Below are positions 44,579 through 52,938 of a DNA stretch of 54,130 nucleotides, piece by piece. This stretch comes from Acidobacteriota bacterium (GTDB lineage: Bacteria; Acidobacteriota; Vicinamibacteria; Vicinamibacterales; JAFNAJ01). The notes under the pieces were generated by a model. It was not told the DNA's origin. It worked only from the letters and a program-made list of their open reading frames with translations, and searched no databases. The stretch is taken from contig JAHDVP010000007.1 in assembly GCA_023384575.1 (NCBI GenBank), forward strand, positions 109,012 through 163,141, read 5' to 3'. Numbering within the stretch: the stretch's first letter is position 1; each line of letters starts with the position of its first letter. The translations under genes and the position numbers were made by a program.

Positions 44579-44602
44579 TGCCACGCACGCGAGGACGTGG
44601 CA
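44579..44602. promoter_or_regulatory. Hairpin upstream of the SRPBCC gene
   Basis: TGCCACG (44579-44585) pairs with CGTGGCA (44596-44602), with a 10-nt loop, and flanking GGG/CCC extend it with one bulge. It is 17 nt before the ATG of the SRPBCC gene, overlapping its leader. It could be an operator or transcript hairpin. Confidence 0.35.
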
Positions 44603-44736
44603 ACCCTGACGCGTCGTCGTCATGTCGTGTGCACCGATGCCTGGACGGCCCCTCGCCCGGGACGTCCGCGGTGGTCCGAGGGGAAGATCGGCGCGTGGGT
44701 CGAAAGGTCGCGGCGGCCGTGCCGGTCGCGGCCCCG

Positions 44737-45108
44737 TCACACGTGCTGGTCGACCAGGATCGGGTTGCCGTCGGGGTCGACGGCGACGAAGCTCGCGGGG
44801 CCGGTCGTGCTCTCGTCAGCCTCGCTTACGAACTCGACGCCCTGCGCCTTCAACTGCCGCTGGAGCTCGCGGACGTCGGTGAAGCCCGGCAGCGCGTTCG
44901 CGCTCTGGTCCCATCCCGGGTTGAACGTGAGGATGTTCTTGTCGAACATCCCCTGGAAAAGGCCGATGACGGTCTCACCGTTCTTCAGAATGAGCCAGTT
45001 CTGCGAGGCATCGCCACTGAAGACGGTGAAGCCGAACCTCTCGTAGAACGCTCGCGACGCGGCGAGGTCCTTGACCGCGAGACTGATCGAGAATGCGCCG
45101 AGATTCAT
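44737..45108 (-). CDS. VOC family (glyoxalase/bleomycin resistance-type) protein
   Basis: The 123-residue protein has paired beta-alpha-beta-beta-beta modules of the VOC fold: [27 protein letters not shown] starts module one, and module two includes [20 protein letters not shown] and [15 protein letters not shown]. It probably binds a metal and a small substrate, but the metal ligands are not obvious enough to assign a reaction. GGGAGGA before the ATG supports the start. Confidence 0.87.
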   Translation of the reverse strand: MNLGAFSISLAVKDLAASRAFYERFGFTVFSGDASQNWLILKNGETVIGLFQGMFDKNILTFNPGWDQSANALPGFTDVRELQRQLKAQGVEFVSEADESTTGPASFVAVDPDGNPILVDQHV

Positions 45109-45153
45109 GCTTCCTCCCTGCGCGAGCGCGCCGGCGCCGCGCCTGACGGCCTA

Positions 45154-45202
45154 CCGACACCTGGAAAAGGTGAGTGTCCCCTTATTCCTTATTCCTTATT
45201 CG
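45154..45202. repeat. Hairpin plus three tandem TTATTCC units
   Basis: CACCT and AGGTG at 45159-45174 form a short hairpin next to GTGTCCCC. A tandem run of TTATTCC, TTATTCC and TTATTCG occupies 45182-45202 and includes the cupin gene's stop codon region. The GGGGACAC plus tail pattern resembles REP-type palindromes found beside RAYT transposases in some bacteria; this is from memory and unproven. Confidence 0.4.
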
Positions 45203-45567
45203 ACGAGCGTGATCTCGTCGGGCCGGTCTGGCACCACGCAGAGGAACTCGAACGGTGCCTCGACGACCTCGTAAGCGTGCGGCACGCCCGCCGGGATGAA
45301 CAGCGTGTAGTCGGGGCCCACTTCGTGGACCGCGTCGCCGACGCGCACACGCGCCCGCCCGCGCAGCACGTACTGCTGGTGCTCGATGCGATTGGTATGG
45401 AACGGCATGCCGCCGCCTTCGCCCATCCGGAATCGGCGGAGCGCGAACGAGGTCTCCCCTTGCGCCGGACCGACGAGCAGTTGCATGCGCGTGGCCGTGC
45501 CCGCCTTGACTTCCTGGGCCGGCACCTCACTCGCGGGCCGGACGGTGGCGTCGCTCTGGCTGGTCAT
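45196..45567 (-). CDS. Cupin-domain protein
   Basis: The 123-residue cytosolic protein contains one cupin barrel: PFHTNRIEHQQYVLRGRARV gives the His and Glu ligands, and PAGVPHAYEV supplies the final His. Such cupins bind a metal and a small molecule. ATG at 45567 has GGAG about eight bases upstream; the original start could also be the in-frame ATG further upstream, but only 45567 fits well. Its stop lies within the tandem TTATTCC repeat. Confidence 0.83.
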   Translation of the reverse strand: MTSQSDATVRPASEVPAQEVKAGTATRMQLLVGPAQGETSFALRRFRMGEGGGMPFHTNRIEHQQYVLRGRARVRVGDAVHEVGPDYTLFIPAGVPHAYEVVEAPFEFLCVVPDRPDEITLVE

Positions 45568-45633
45568 GAGTTGGACTCCGTGCGTCAGGTTCGAGTATAG
45601 GCGACGATGCCCCAGACCGCGTAGACTGCGCCG

Positions 45634-46146
45634 ATGCAGAGACTGGCCCTTGCACTGGTCGCGCTCGGCCTTGGGGTGAGCGTGGGCGGAGTCGCCCGTG
45701 CAGCCGCCGCGGCCCCCGCTTCGTCTCCCCTCGACAAGCTCGCCTGGCTCGGCGGGTGCTGGGAGAGCGCTACGGACCGGCGCGTCACGGTCGAGATGTG
45801 GCTGCCGCCGGCGGGCGGGCTGATGGTCGGTGCGAGCCGCACCGTGGCGGGGGGCGAGGCCCGCAGCTTCGAGCATCTGCGGCTGCGCGCCGACGGCGAC
45901 ACGCTCGTCTACACCGCCATCCCCTCGGACCAGCAGGAGACCGACTTCCGCTCGACGGCCGTGCACGAACACGGCTTCACGGTGGAGAATCTCGCGCACG
46001 ACTTCCCGCAGCGCATCGTCTACACGCGCACCGGCGCCGACACGGTCAACGCGCGCGTCGAGGGCCCGGGGCGTGACGGCGCCACGCGCGGGTTCGATCT
46101 TGCCTACCGTCGCGTGGCGTGCGAGGTGGCGACCGGCGGCAGATAG
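45634..46146 (+). CDS. Exported DUF6265 protein
   Basis: The 170-residue product has a signal peptide (LALALVALGLGVSVGGVARA) and the DUF6265 pattern: LAWLGGCWES, EMWLPPAGGLMVGASRTV, FEHLRLRADGDTLVYTAIPS and RRVACEVA. This family is unstudied, found in many bacteria, and probably forms a beta-sandwich or lipocalin-like fold. The function is not known. The ATG at 45634 is 66 nt from the divergent cupin start. Confidence 0.83.
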   Translation: MQRLALALVALGLGVSVGGVARAAAAAPASSPLDKLAWLGGCWESATDRRVTVEMWLPPAGGLMVGASRTVAGGEARSFEHLRLRADGDTLVYTAIPSDQQETDFRSTAVHEHGFTVENLAHDFPQRIVYTRTGADTVNARVEGPGRDGATRGFDLAYRRVACEVATGGR

Positions 46147-46241
46147 CCCTGCCTGGGGCTCGGACCCGGCGGGAGAGGTCGAAGACTTGCGGCGGACGCC
46201 GAAGGCCTTGGAACTGAGAACATCCTGCCTGTCACGTCACG

Positions 46242-46270
46242 TTGACATCTGATGCGTGATGCGTGATGAT
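46242..46270 (+). promoter_or_regulatory. Promoter of the VapBC module, with TGATGCG repeats
   Basis: TTGACA at 46242-46247 is a perfect -35 hexamer, followed by a 17-bp spacer and GATGAT at 46265-46270. TGATGCG is repeated twice with a third partial copy within the spacer and -10. The transcript would start about at the ATG at 46277, so the mRNA may be leaderless. Autoregulation by the antitoxin at the repeats is likely for this family but not shown. Confidence 0.5.
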
Positions 46271-46276
46271 CCCCGC

Positions 46277-46504
46277 ATGCGCACGACGCTGGATCTCGAG
46301 CTGGACGTGCTGCAGGCGGCGAAGGAGATCGCCCGGGTCCGCGGCACGACGACCGGGCAGGTCGTGTCGGAGTTGCTGCGCCAAGCGCTCCAACGCAGGC
46401 CGTCGAGGCAGCGGGTGCGCAATGGCGTCCCGCTGCTCGCCCGGCGCGCGGGGGCGCCCGTGCTCACCCTGGAACTGGTCAACCGGCTCCGCGACGATGA
46501 GTAG
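46277..46504 (+). CDS. VapB-type antitoxin (ribbon-helix-helix)
   Basis: The 75-residue product begins MRTTLDLELDVLQAAKEIAR, the ribbon-helix-helix DNA-binding pattern of VapB/CopG antitoxins; the C-terminal part (about 45-75) should wrap the toxin. It represses its own operon together with VapC. ATG at 46277 is preferred over 46259 because there is no ribosome-binding site and the promoter start matches. It overlaps the toxin gene by eight bases. Confidence 0.85.
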   Translation: MRTTLDLELDVLQAAKEIARVRGTTTGQVVSELLRQALQRRPSRQRVRNGVPLLARRAGAPVLTLELVNRLRDDE

Positions 46505-46946
46505 GCGCGGCCGGCTGCTGCTGGACGTGAACGTCCTCATCGCCCTCTTCGCCGACTCGCACGTCCATCACGAGATCGCGCACGACTGGTTTGCCGATCA
46601 CCACATGCGGGGGTGGGCCACGTGCCCGCTCACCGAGAACGGCTTCCTCCGAATCCTCAGCCACCCCGGGGCGGGCGTCGAGGCCGACCGCACCACGCTC
46701 GTCGCCAGCCTGCGGACGTTCTGCTCGAGCCCGCACCACGACTTCTGGCCCGATGCCGTGTCGCTCCGTGACGCATCGCTCTTCGACGCGTCGGTCGTCG
46801 TCTCGCACCGTCAGCTCACCGACGTGTACCTGCTCGGCCTCGCGACGCGCATGGACGGCACGCTGGCCACCTTCGACGGCAGCATTCCGCTGCGCGCGGT
46901 GAAGGGGGCGACGCGGCAGCACCTGGCGGTGATCACCGCCACGTAA
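46497..46946 (+). CDS. VapC-type PIN ribonuclease toxin
   Basis: The 149-residue protein is a PIN-domain RNase: Asp10 (LLLDVNVLIAL), Glu47 (TENGFLRIL), Asp109 (LTDVYLLGL) and Asp127 (TFDGSI) form the acidic metal-binding set. It probably cleaves tRNA or rRNA unless bound by the antitoxin. The ATG overlaps the antitoxin stop, so the two genes are co-translated. All four acids are present, so the toxin is likely active. It is the only toxin-antitoxin pair found in the window. Confidence 0.9.
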   Translation: MSRRGRLLLDVNVLIALFADSHVHHEIAHDWFADHHMRGWATCPLTENGFLRILSHPGAGVEADRTTLVASLRTFCSSPHHDFWPDAVSLRDASLFDASVVVSHRQLTDVYLLGLATRMDGTLATFDGSIPLRAVKGATRQHLAVITAT

Positions 46947-47204
46947 CAGGGCGGCAGGACCGGCGCCACCGACGAAGACCGCCCACCCGGCACTGATGCG
47001 GGTCGTGCATTCGCTTCGACGCGATCCCCGTGCTCGTCGCGAGCAAGCCCGAGAGCGGGCTGCCGTGATCGGCCTTGCCGTGGCCGGGAGCGCTTGAGGA
47101 CCGCGCGAGGCCTGCAGGCCTGCTGACCTCTGGCGAGTGGCTGCGCACCCCTTCGGCTCCTCACGGGCCGGCATCACGGCGCCCGCCCACAGCATCCGGG
47201 CCAG

Positions 47205-47582
47205 CTACCGCCCCACCGCGGTCGAGATCAGGATGACGGTCCGCTCGTCGCGGGTCGGCTTGGTCTCACAGTGGGGAAACCGGTCGTTGTCCGCCGCGGG
47301 GTAGATCCCCAGCTTGTGATTGGCGTTCCACTCGAGCCGGCGCTCGCCGCTCGCCAGCGTTGTCGCCTTCCGTCCCGTCGCTCTTTCGTAGTGCGCGACC
47401 ACGGTGTCGAGACTGTCGCGCGTGGCATACGAGCGCCACGTGAGGTGTATCGGCGTGCCGCTCACGTGCTCGGCGCAGAGCCGTCGCGCGCCGGGGTATG
47501 AGGCGAACCCCGCGGAAGGTCGTGCAGCCGCGAGGCTCGCTGTCATCAGCAGCAGGATTGCGAGACGGCGCGCGTCGGGCAT
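47205..47582 (-). CDS. Small exported protein, unknown function
   Basis: The 125-residue product has a signal peptide (RLAILLLMTASLAAARPSAG) and no recognised domain. The mature part contains two cysteines (about 36 and 104) that could pair. ATG at 47582 with GGAGAG upstream is preferred over the longer GTG at 47606. It lies immediately downstream of the kinase-TPR gene, in the same direction, at a 42-bp gap. Confidence 0.6.
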   Translation of the reverse strand: MPDARRLAILLLMTASLAAARPSAGFASYPGARRLCAEHVSGTPIHLTWRSYATRDSLDTVVAHYERATGRKATTLASGERRLEWNANHKLGIYPAADNDRFPHCETKPTRDERTVILISTAVGR

Positions 47583-47624
47583 CGGATCTCTCCGCAAGGG
47601 TGTCACGTCAGATGAGCCTGGCCG

Positions 47625-50438
47625 TCACCGCGCGCGGTAGGTGGCAGCCGTGTCGGGCCGGCCCCACGCTTCGTAGAGCGCGACCACACCGTCGAGGGCC
47701 TCTCGCGCTTCGGCGGCTGCGGCTCCCCGCGACGCCGACAGGCGCTCATACGCCTGCACGAGCAGCGACTCGGCCTCGCCGAACCGGCGCTGCCGCACGA
47801 GGCAGGCGCCGAGGGCAGCCCGCGCTTCGTCCACCCGCCAGTGATCCGGCGGGTGCACCTGCTCGCGCACGGCGAGTGCGCGCCGGAAGTACTCCTCGGC
47901 CCGGTCGGGCCGTCCGGCACGGAGGTGGTGGTGGCCGAGCCCGGCGAGGGCGATGGCGGCATAGACGTCGCGCTCGCCCTGCGCCGCGAGAACGGCGGCG
48001 AGCTCCGCCTGTCGGAGGCGGCCGGCTTCGTCGAACCGCCCCCGGTGCTCGAGATGCGCAGCGAGCGCGCGCTGCGCACCGAGCGTCAGCGGGTGCGCAG
48101 CGCCGAGCACCTCTCGCGCCCCCACGAGGGCACGGCGATACAGCCCCTCGGCCTCCTCGTGGTCTCCACGGGCTGCGACGATGCTGCCGAGGCCCTGCTT
48201 GGCGATGACGACTTCGCGGTGGCGCTCGCCGTAGAGGCGTTCGAGCATGCCGAGCGCCTCGCGCATCAGCGGCTCGGCCTCGTCGACGCGTCCGAGGTCG
48301 CGCAGGTTGCGCGCGGCCTCGCCGAGCGCGGTGGCCAGGCTCTGGTGGTCGCTGGCGTAGGCGCGTCGCGCGCTCGCCACGGTCTCGCGGTAGATCGGCT
48401 CGGCGCCCGCGGGGTCTCGTCCGAAGTGATGCACGAACCGCGCGAGGTGCAGCGACGCCTCCACCAGCGCCGGCGCGTCGGGCGGCAGCGTGCGGCCGAT
48501 CTCGACCGCCTCCCGGAACAGCTCGTCGGCCTCGGCCATGGCGCCCGTGCGGTGCAGGGCCAGCCCCAGCTCGTGCAGCGCCGACATGACGCCCTCCGGC
48601 GGTGTGCGCTCCTCGCGCCGCAGGACGACGGCCTCGCGCAGCGGCGCGATGGCGGCCTCGTGCCGCCCGGTCACGCTCAGCAGCCGGCCGAGCCCCTCGA
48701 GCGTCGCCGCGCGCTCGGAGGCCGGCGCGCCGAGCGCGTCGCGCAGCGCGAGCGCCTCGCGATACCAGCGCTCGGCCGCCGCGTACTCGTTCTGCAGCAG
48801 ACGCTGCCCGGCGAGCGCGTGCATGGCGTCGGCCGCGTCGCCTGTTTCGCCGCGGCCGGCGCGTCGCTGCAGGTCGACGACCCGATCGAAGACGTCCCCT
48901 GCTCGAGCGTGCAGTCCGAGGCTGGCATAGATGCGTCCCACGACTCCGTAGAGGGCTTCCTGCGACGCGGGGTCGTCGGCAAGACCCGCGTCGATACGCT
49001 CGGTCCCGCGATCGAGCAGCTCGCCGGCGGTGATCGTCTCGCCCTGCCCCGGCGCGGGCTCGGCCAGCGCGAAGAGGTCGCCCACGAGCGCCACGACGCG
49101 CTGGGCGCGCTCGGCCTCGAGCCGCACGCGATCGCGCTCGATGGCGAGCGCGCGCGCCTGCAGGCTCGCGACCACGGCGAAGGCCACGATCACGCCGAGC
49201 GCCGCCGTGCCGAGCGCGACAGCCAGCCGATGCCGCGAGACGAAGCGTCGCGCGCGGTAGCCGACCGTGTCGGGCTGAGCGATCACCGGCCGCCCGTCGA
49301 GCAGCCGGTCCACCTCCTCGGCAAGCTGCCCCGCCGACGCGTAGCGCGCGGCGGGCTCGCGCTGCAGGGCCTTGAGTACCACTCGATCGACGTCGCCCGC
49401 CAGCCGGCGCGAGAGTTTCGCGGCTGTCGTCGCTCTCATCTGGGCCGCGAGATCCGCAGCGCGCTCGCGAGGCGTCTCGCGCGGCCCCCGGGCGGCCACG
49501 ACCACGCTCGGCGCCGACGGCTCGGTGGTCACCCAGGCCGGGAGCGCGTGCGGGTCGGGCGCGACGTCGCCGTCGAAGGGCCGCCGTCCGGCGATGAGCT
49601 CGTACAACACGACGCCGAGCCCGTAGACGTCGGTCGCCGTCGTCACCGTCCCGCCGAGCACCTGCTCGGGCGCCGCGTAGTCGGGCGTGAGCGGCCGCCG
49701 CCCCGGCGCGGTGATCTCGCGGGCCGGCGAGTCGGGCTCGAGCAGCTTCGCAATGCCGAAATCGAGCAGCTTCACCTCGCCGGCGCGCGTGACGAAGATG
49801 TTCGACGGCTTGAGGTCGCGATGGACGACGAGCGAGCCGTGCGCGTGCTGCACGGCGTTGCAGACGACGCGGAACAGCCGCAGTCGCTCGTCGATCGTGA
49901 GCCGCCGCTCGTCGCAGTACTCGACAATCGGCGCGCCATCGACGTACTCCATCACGAGGTAGGCCGTGCCCTCCGGCGTGAAGCCGGCGTCGAGCAGGCG
50001 GGCGACGTTGGGGTGCGAGAGCCGCGCGAGGATGCGGCGCTCGGCGTCGAAGGCCGCCGCCCCGTCGCGCGACAGCGCCGCGGCGTCGGCGACCTTCAGC
50101 GCCACGCGCTGCTCGAACTGGCCGTCGGCGCGCTCGGCGAGGTAGACGCGGCCCATGCCGCCTCGGCCGATCAGGTCGCGGACCTGCCAGGGGCCGAGGC
50201 GGCGGCCCGGGAACCCGTCGGCTTCGGCGTGCTCCAGGGGCTCGTCGTTGACCCAGCGCTCGAGGCCGAGCGGGCGGTCTTCACGCTGCGCGGCGAGCAT
50301 GGCCTCGACCTCCGCCCGCAGCGCGTCGTCGCCGCCGCACGCCACGGCGAGCCACGCGCCCCGCTCGCGCTCCTGCACGGCCAGCCCCTCGTGGAACAGC
50401 TGCTCGAGCCGTTGCCAGCGCCCGGTGTCGGTGCCCAC
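47625..50438 (-). CDS. Ser/Thr protein kinase with C-terminal TPRs
   Basis: The 937-residue protein has an N-terminal extension (about 1-75), a kinase domain (about 80-380) with GRGGMG at 91-96, the ALK Lys115, HRDLKPSN at 206-213 and DFG at 226-228, one transmembrane helix (about 405-427) and an extracytoplasmic TPR array (about 450-930). All catalytic residues are present. The GTG start at 50438 has GGAGG upstream. Kinases of this type are typically encoded next to a TIGR02999-type ECF sigma factor, which is the case here at 64 bp. Confidence 0.92.
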   Translation of the reverse strand: MGTDTGRWQRLEQLFHEGLAVQERERGAWLAVACGGDDALRAEVEAMLAAQREDRPLGLERWVNDEPLEHAEADGFPGRRLGPWQVRDLIGRGGMGRVYLAERADGQFEQRVALKVADAAALSRDGAAAFDAERRILARLSHPNVARLLDAGFTPEGTAYLVMEYVDGAPIVEYCDERRLTIDERLRLFRVVCNAVQHAHGSLVVHRDLKPSNIFVTRAGEVKLLDFGIAKLLEPDSPAREITAPGRRPLTPDYAAPEQVLGGTVTTATDVYGLGVVLYELIAGRRPFDGDVAPDPHALPAWVTTEPSAPSVVVAARGPRETPRERAADLAAQMRATTAAKLSRRLAGDVDRVVLKALQREPAARYASAGQLAEEVDRLLDGRPVIAQPDTVGYRARRFVSRHRLAVALGTAALGVIVAFAVVASLQARALAIERDRVRLEAERAQRVVALVGDLFALAEPAPGQGETITAGELLDRGTERIDAGLADDPASQEALYGVVGRIYASLGLHARAGDVFDRVVDLQRRAGRGETGDAADAMHALAGQRLLQNEYAAAERWYREALALRDALGAPASERAATLEGLGRLLSVTGRHEAAIAPLREAVVLRREERTPPEGVMSALHELGLALHRTGAMAEADELFREAVEIGRTLPPDAPALVEASLHLARFVHHFGRDPAGAEPIYRETVASARRAYASDHQSLATALGEAARNLRDLGRVDEAEPLMREALGMLERLYGERHREVVIAKQGLGSIVAARGDHEEAEGLYRRALVGAREVLGAAHPLTLGAQRALAAHLEHRGRFDEAGRLRQAELAAVLAAQGERDVYAAIALAGLGHHHLRAGRPDRAEEYFRRALAVREQVHPPDHWRVDEARAALGACLVRQRRFGEAESLLVQAYERLSASRGAAAAEAREALDGVVALYEAWGRPDTAATYRAR

Positions 50439-50502
50439 GTCCCCTCCAGAGTCTGCGGCGCGCCTGCGCGACCCACCCGCTCGGCGCGGGGCCGCCCGCC
50501 CC

Positions 50503-51090
50503 TCATCGCGCGATGCCGCCCGCGACCTCCTTCCGCAGCCACGCCAGCGCGGTCGTCCACGACCGCTGCACGGTCTTCGTCGACAGGTCGAGCGCGGTGG
50601 CGGTCTCTTCGAGCGTCAGACCTGCGAAGATGCGGAGCTCGACGACACGCGCGGCGCGGTCGTCGAGGCGCGCGAGCTCGGTCAGCGCGGTGTCGAGCGC
50701 GAGCAGCTCGTCGACCTCGCCCTCTGGCACGAGCGCCACGTCATCGCCGTCCGCGAGCGGCGCCACCATCTGGTCGCCGCCGCGCTTGAGGCGCTTGCGC
50801 CGGCGTGCGTGCTCGACGAGGATGCGGCGCATCGTCTGCGTCGCGACGGCGAGAAAGGCGTGACGGTCGTCGCCGACGATCTGCCGCCGCTGCAGGAGCC
50901 GCAGGTAGACCTCGTGCACGAGCGCGGTGGCCGAGAGCGTGTGGCCCGGCGACTCGCGGCTGATCTGCCGGCGCGCCGCCTGGCGCAGCTCGTCGTAGAC
51001 GAGCGGCACGACGTGCTCGAGCGCGTCGCGCTCGCCGTCGCGCCAGCGCTGCAGCCACAGGGTCACGGCGCCGGGAGGCGGATCGGTCAT
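50503..51090 (-). CDS. ECF RNA polymerase sigma factor (TIGR02999-like)
   Basis: The 195-residue protein has sigma region 2 (about 20-90; HTLSATALVHEVYLRLL) and region 4 (about 125-190; LTLEETATALDLSTKTVQRSW), with the features of the TIGR02999 ECF family. It directs RNA polymerase to a limited set of promoters and is often controlled by the adjacent kinase. The ATG at 51090 is preferred because the likely -10 hexamer lies between it and the alternative ATG at 51123. The pair is the first gene of the operon. Confidence 0.92.
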   Translation of the reverse strand: MTDPPPGAVTLWLQRWRDGERDALEHVVPLVYDELRQAARRQISRESPGHTLSATALVHEVYLRLLQRRQIVGDDRHAFLAVATQTMRRILVEHARRRKRLKRGGDQMVAPLADGDDVALVPEGEVDELLALDTALTELARLDDRAARVVELRIFAGLTLEETATALDLSTKTVQRSWTTALAWLRKEVAGGIAR

Positions 51091-51099
51091 GAAGATGCG

Positions 51100-51124
51100 A
51101 GGCGGATACCCGCCTGGCATCATA
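51100..51124 (-). promoter_or_regulatory. -10 element and leader hairpin of the sigma-factor gene
   Basis: Reverse-strand TATGAT at 51119-51124 fits a -10 hexamer, without a clear -35. AGGCGG and CCGCCT (51100-51115) form a 6-bp perfect hairpin with a 4-nt loop in the leader. The hairpin could tune translation, and the placement supports the start at 51090. Confidence 0.35.
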
Positions 51125-51205
51125 GCACCGCGCCTCGCGCGCCTGGCGTTGCGGTCGGAGCGCGACTTCGGCCGGCGCGCTCGACCGCGGCACGCGCCAC
51201 CAGCC

Positions 51206-51852
51206 TCAGCGTATCTCGCGGACCTGCGTCACGAGGCGCTTTTCCCCGTCGTGCTCCAGCTTCAGGCTCGGCCTGAAGTAGAACCCCTCGGCACCGAGTC
51301 GAGCAGACGGTCGAGGAACAGGAAGAATGGCCCCGCGGCATCCCTGCCCATCCCCGACGATCACCACGTAGTGGTTCGTGGTCTTGTCCCTGTTGCGCAG
51401 CTCAGGCGGGGCGTCGTCGCTCGCGAGGAGAATGCCCACGAGCACGGGCACACCCCGGGCGAGCGTCCGCTTGAGGTGCCGCACGCCCTCGGCCGTCTCG
51501 TTCAGGTCGACGCCGCCCGCCGTGGTGTACACCTGGTAGGTCGTCGAGTCCGGCCTGTGATCGGTCGTGTCGTGACCGGCCACGAGCAGCTGGTACCTGG
51601 CGTGGTCGAAGCACTGGATCGTGTCGGGCCGGTTGGGCGGCCGGCTCGTGTCGCGCCAGCGGTCATTCCAGTGATTGTAGGCGTCGACGTGACCTGGCCC
51701 GACGAAGCCGACTCGGCGATGTCGAGCTCGATGAAGCTCACGACGTCGTAGACGCTCGACTGCGGCAGGCTGTCGCTGAGGACGGACGCCGTGCCGGTCT
51801 CCTGCAGCTTCGACAGGGGTTCACGTTCGACGCACGAGGTCTTGGTCGCCAA
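51206..51852 (-). pseudogene. Frameshifted papain/C39-like gene remnant
   Basis: Translation from TTG at 51852 gives TKTSCVEREPLSKLQETG and VYDVVSFIELDIA, then continues one base out of frame (RVGFVGPGHVDAYNHWND) near 51715. A second shift follows NHYVVIVG (near 51350), where MGRDAAGPFFLFLD is in another frame, and the first frame returns at GAEGFYFRPSLKLEHDG. The NHYVVIVG segment resembles the His motif of papain-like or C39-type peptidases. Multiple shifts suggest a decaying gene or several sequencing errors. I cannot name the original family with confidence. Confidence 0.55.
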
Positions 51853-51881
51853 GGTGGACTCCTGTTCCTGAGAAACTGGGG

Positions 51882-52709
51882 TCAGCGCTCCGGTTGCACT
51901 GGCGCACGCGACAGAGCGCTCGATATCCGCCGCCGGCACAGCCCTCGACCCACGATCGCGAGGGCGACGAGCGCGAGCGTGCCGGGTTCGGGCACTGCGG
52001 CTGGTGGATCGTCCGGAGGCGCGGGCGGCGGGCTCTGTCCGAACCGGATGTTGTCGATGCCGATGTTGTCGTGCTGGCTGCCCGGCAGGTTGCCGAATGC
52101 GATCTCGATGAGCAGCTCGCTCGCGACGAGCGGCGCCGCGAACGCGAACGCCGTGTGGCGCGGGCCGGTGAAGTTCCCCTCGACGAGCACGGTGGTCTGC
52201 TCGAAGAGCAGCGTGGTTCCTCCGAACACGCGCACGGCGTCGATGACGTAGTCGGCATTCGGCCAGCCCGCGAGGTCGAAGCCGTACAGGCCCACGCTGA
52301 AGCCGGCATCGGCCGTCAGGCGCACGCCGAGGAAGCCCGAGTTGTTGTTCACGAAGAGCACGTTGAGGAGATCGCCGTAACCGTCTTCCCACAGGCTCAC
52401 CCCCGGACCGACTGGAGAGGCCGAGCCAGAGAAGAAGTCCGCCACGACGTTCGGGGTGAAGCCCTCGCCGGCCTCGCCGTAGGTGAAGACACCGCCGGGG
52501 ACGTCGACGGAAGCGCCCGTGACACGGTCGCCGTACCCGTCGGGCACGCTGGCGCCACCGAAGGTCGGCACGACCGGGCCGCCAGAGACGGCGCGGGTCT
52601 GGTCGAAGGTGAGAATGGTCGCGTCGGCCGGCGCGGCGGTCATCAGCACGAACGCGGTGACGGGGAGGATTGCCGTCCGGGCCGAGAGATTCCTGTGACG
52701 CAGACGCAT
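51882..52709 (-). CDS. PEP-CTERM sorting domain protein
   Basis: The 275-residue exported protein has a signal peptide (TAILPVTAFVLMTAAPADA), a mature beta-rich domain containing FDQTRAVSGGPVVPTFGGAS and NIGIDNIRFG, which resembles a surface lectin-like PEP-CTERM group, then a Pro-rich stretch and VPEPGTLALVALAIVGRG followed by RRRISS. The ATG at 52709 has AAAGGAG about nine bases upstream. It is exported and likely cut by an exosortase not present here. Confidence 0.87.
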   Translation of the reverse strand: MRLRHRNLSARTAILPVTAFVLMTAAPADATILTFDQTRAVSGGPVVPTFGGASVPDGYGDRVTGASVDVPGGVFTYGEAGEGFTPNVVADFFSGSASPVGPGVSLWEDGYGDLLNVLFVNNNSGFLGVRLTADAGFSVGLYGFDLAGWPNADYVIDAVRVFGGTTLLFEQTTVLVEGNFTGPRHTAFAFAAPLVASELLIEIAFGNLPGSQHDNIGIDNIRFGQSPPPAPPDDPPAAVPEPGTLALVALAIVGRGLCRRRISSALSRAPVQPER

Positions 52710-52763
52710 CGGGTCCAGCTCCTTTCGGGTGTCGACCGTTCCAGCGCCGAAACCCGACGTGCC

Positions 52764-52808
52764 TGGACACAGCTCGGCCGTACGGCAGCGCCCGCTGAGC
52801 TGTGTCCA
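52764..52808. promoter_or_regulatory. Long inverted repeat in the divergent region
   Basis: TGGACACAGCT (52764-52774) pairs perfectly with AGCTGTGTCCA (52798-52808) over 11 bp, with a 23-nt loop that contains a GCCGTACGGC palindrome. It lies between the PEP-CTERM and zincin genes, which are divergent. An operator for a dimeric regulator or a cruciform is plausible. Confidence 0.45.
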
Positions 52809-52938
52809 CCCTCGAGCGCGCACGGCGCTTGGGGGGAGTGCGGTCTCACACGAACGCGGCGGCCCGGACCCGGATCGATGCCCGATCCGTCTCGAGCACC
52901 GCCGGGGGCTTCGGTGCCGCCAGCGCAGGAGGCAGGTC

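Noticed and set aside
46947-47204. Possible small gene in the 258-bp gap after VapC
   Set aside because: No start with a ribosome-binding site and no coherent frame; only a short AGGCCTGCAGGCCT palindrome is visible.
47841-50789. Forward frame of 982 codons antisense to the kinase-TPR gene
   Set aside because: The real kinase motifs are all on the reverse strand; this frame has no recognisable motifs and is a GC-rich shadow.
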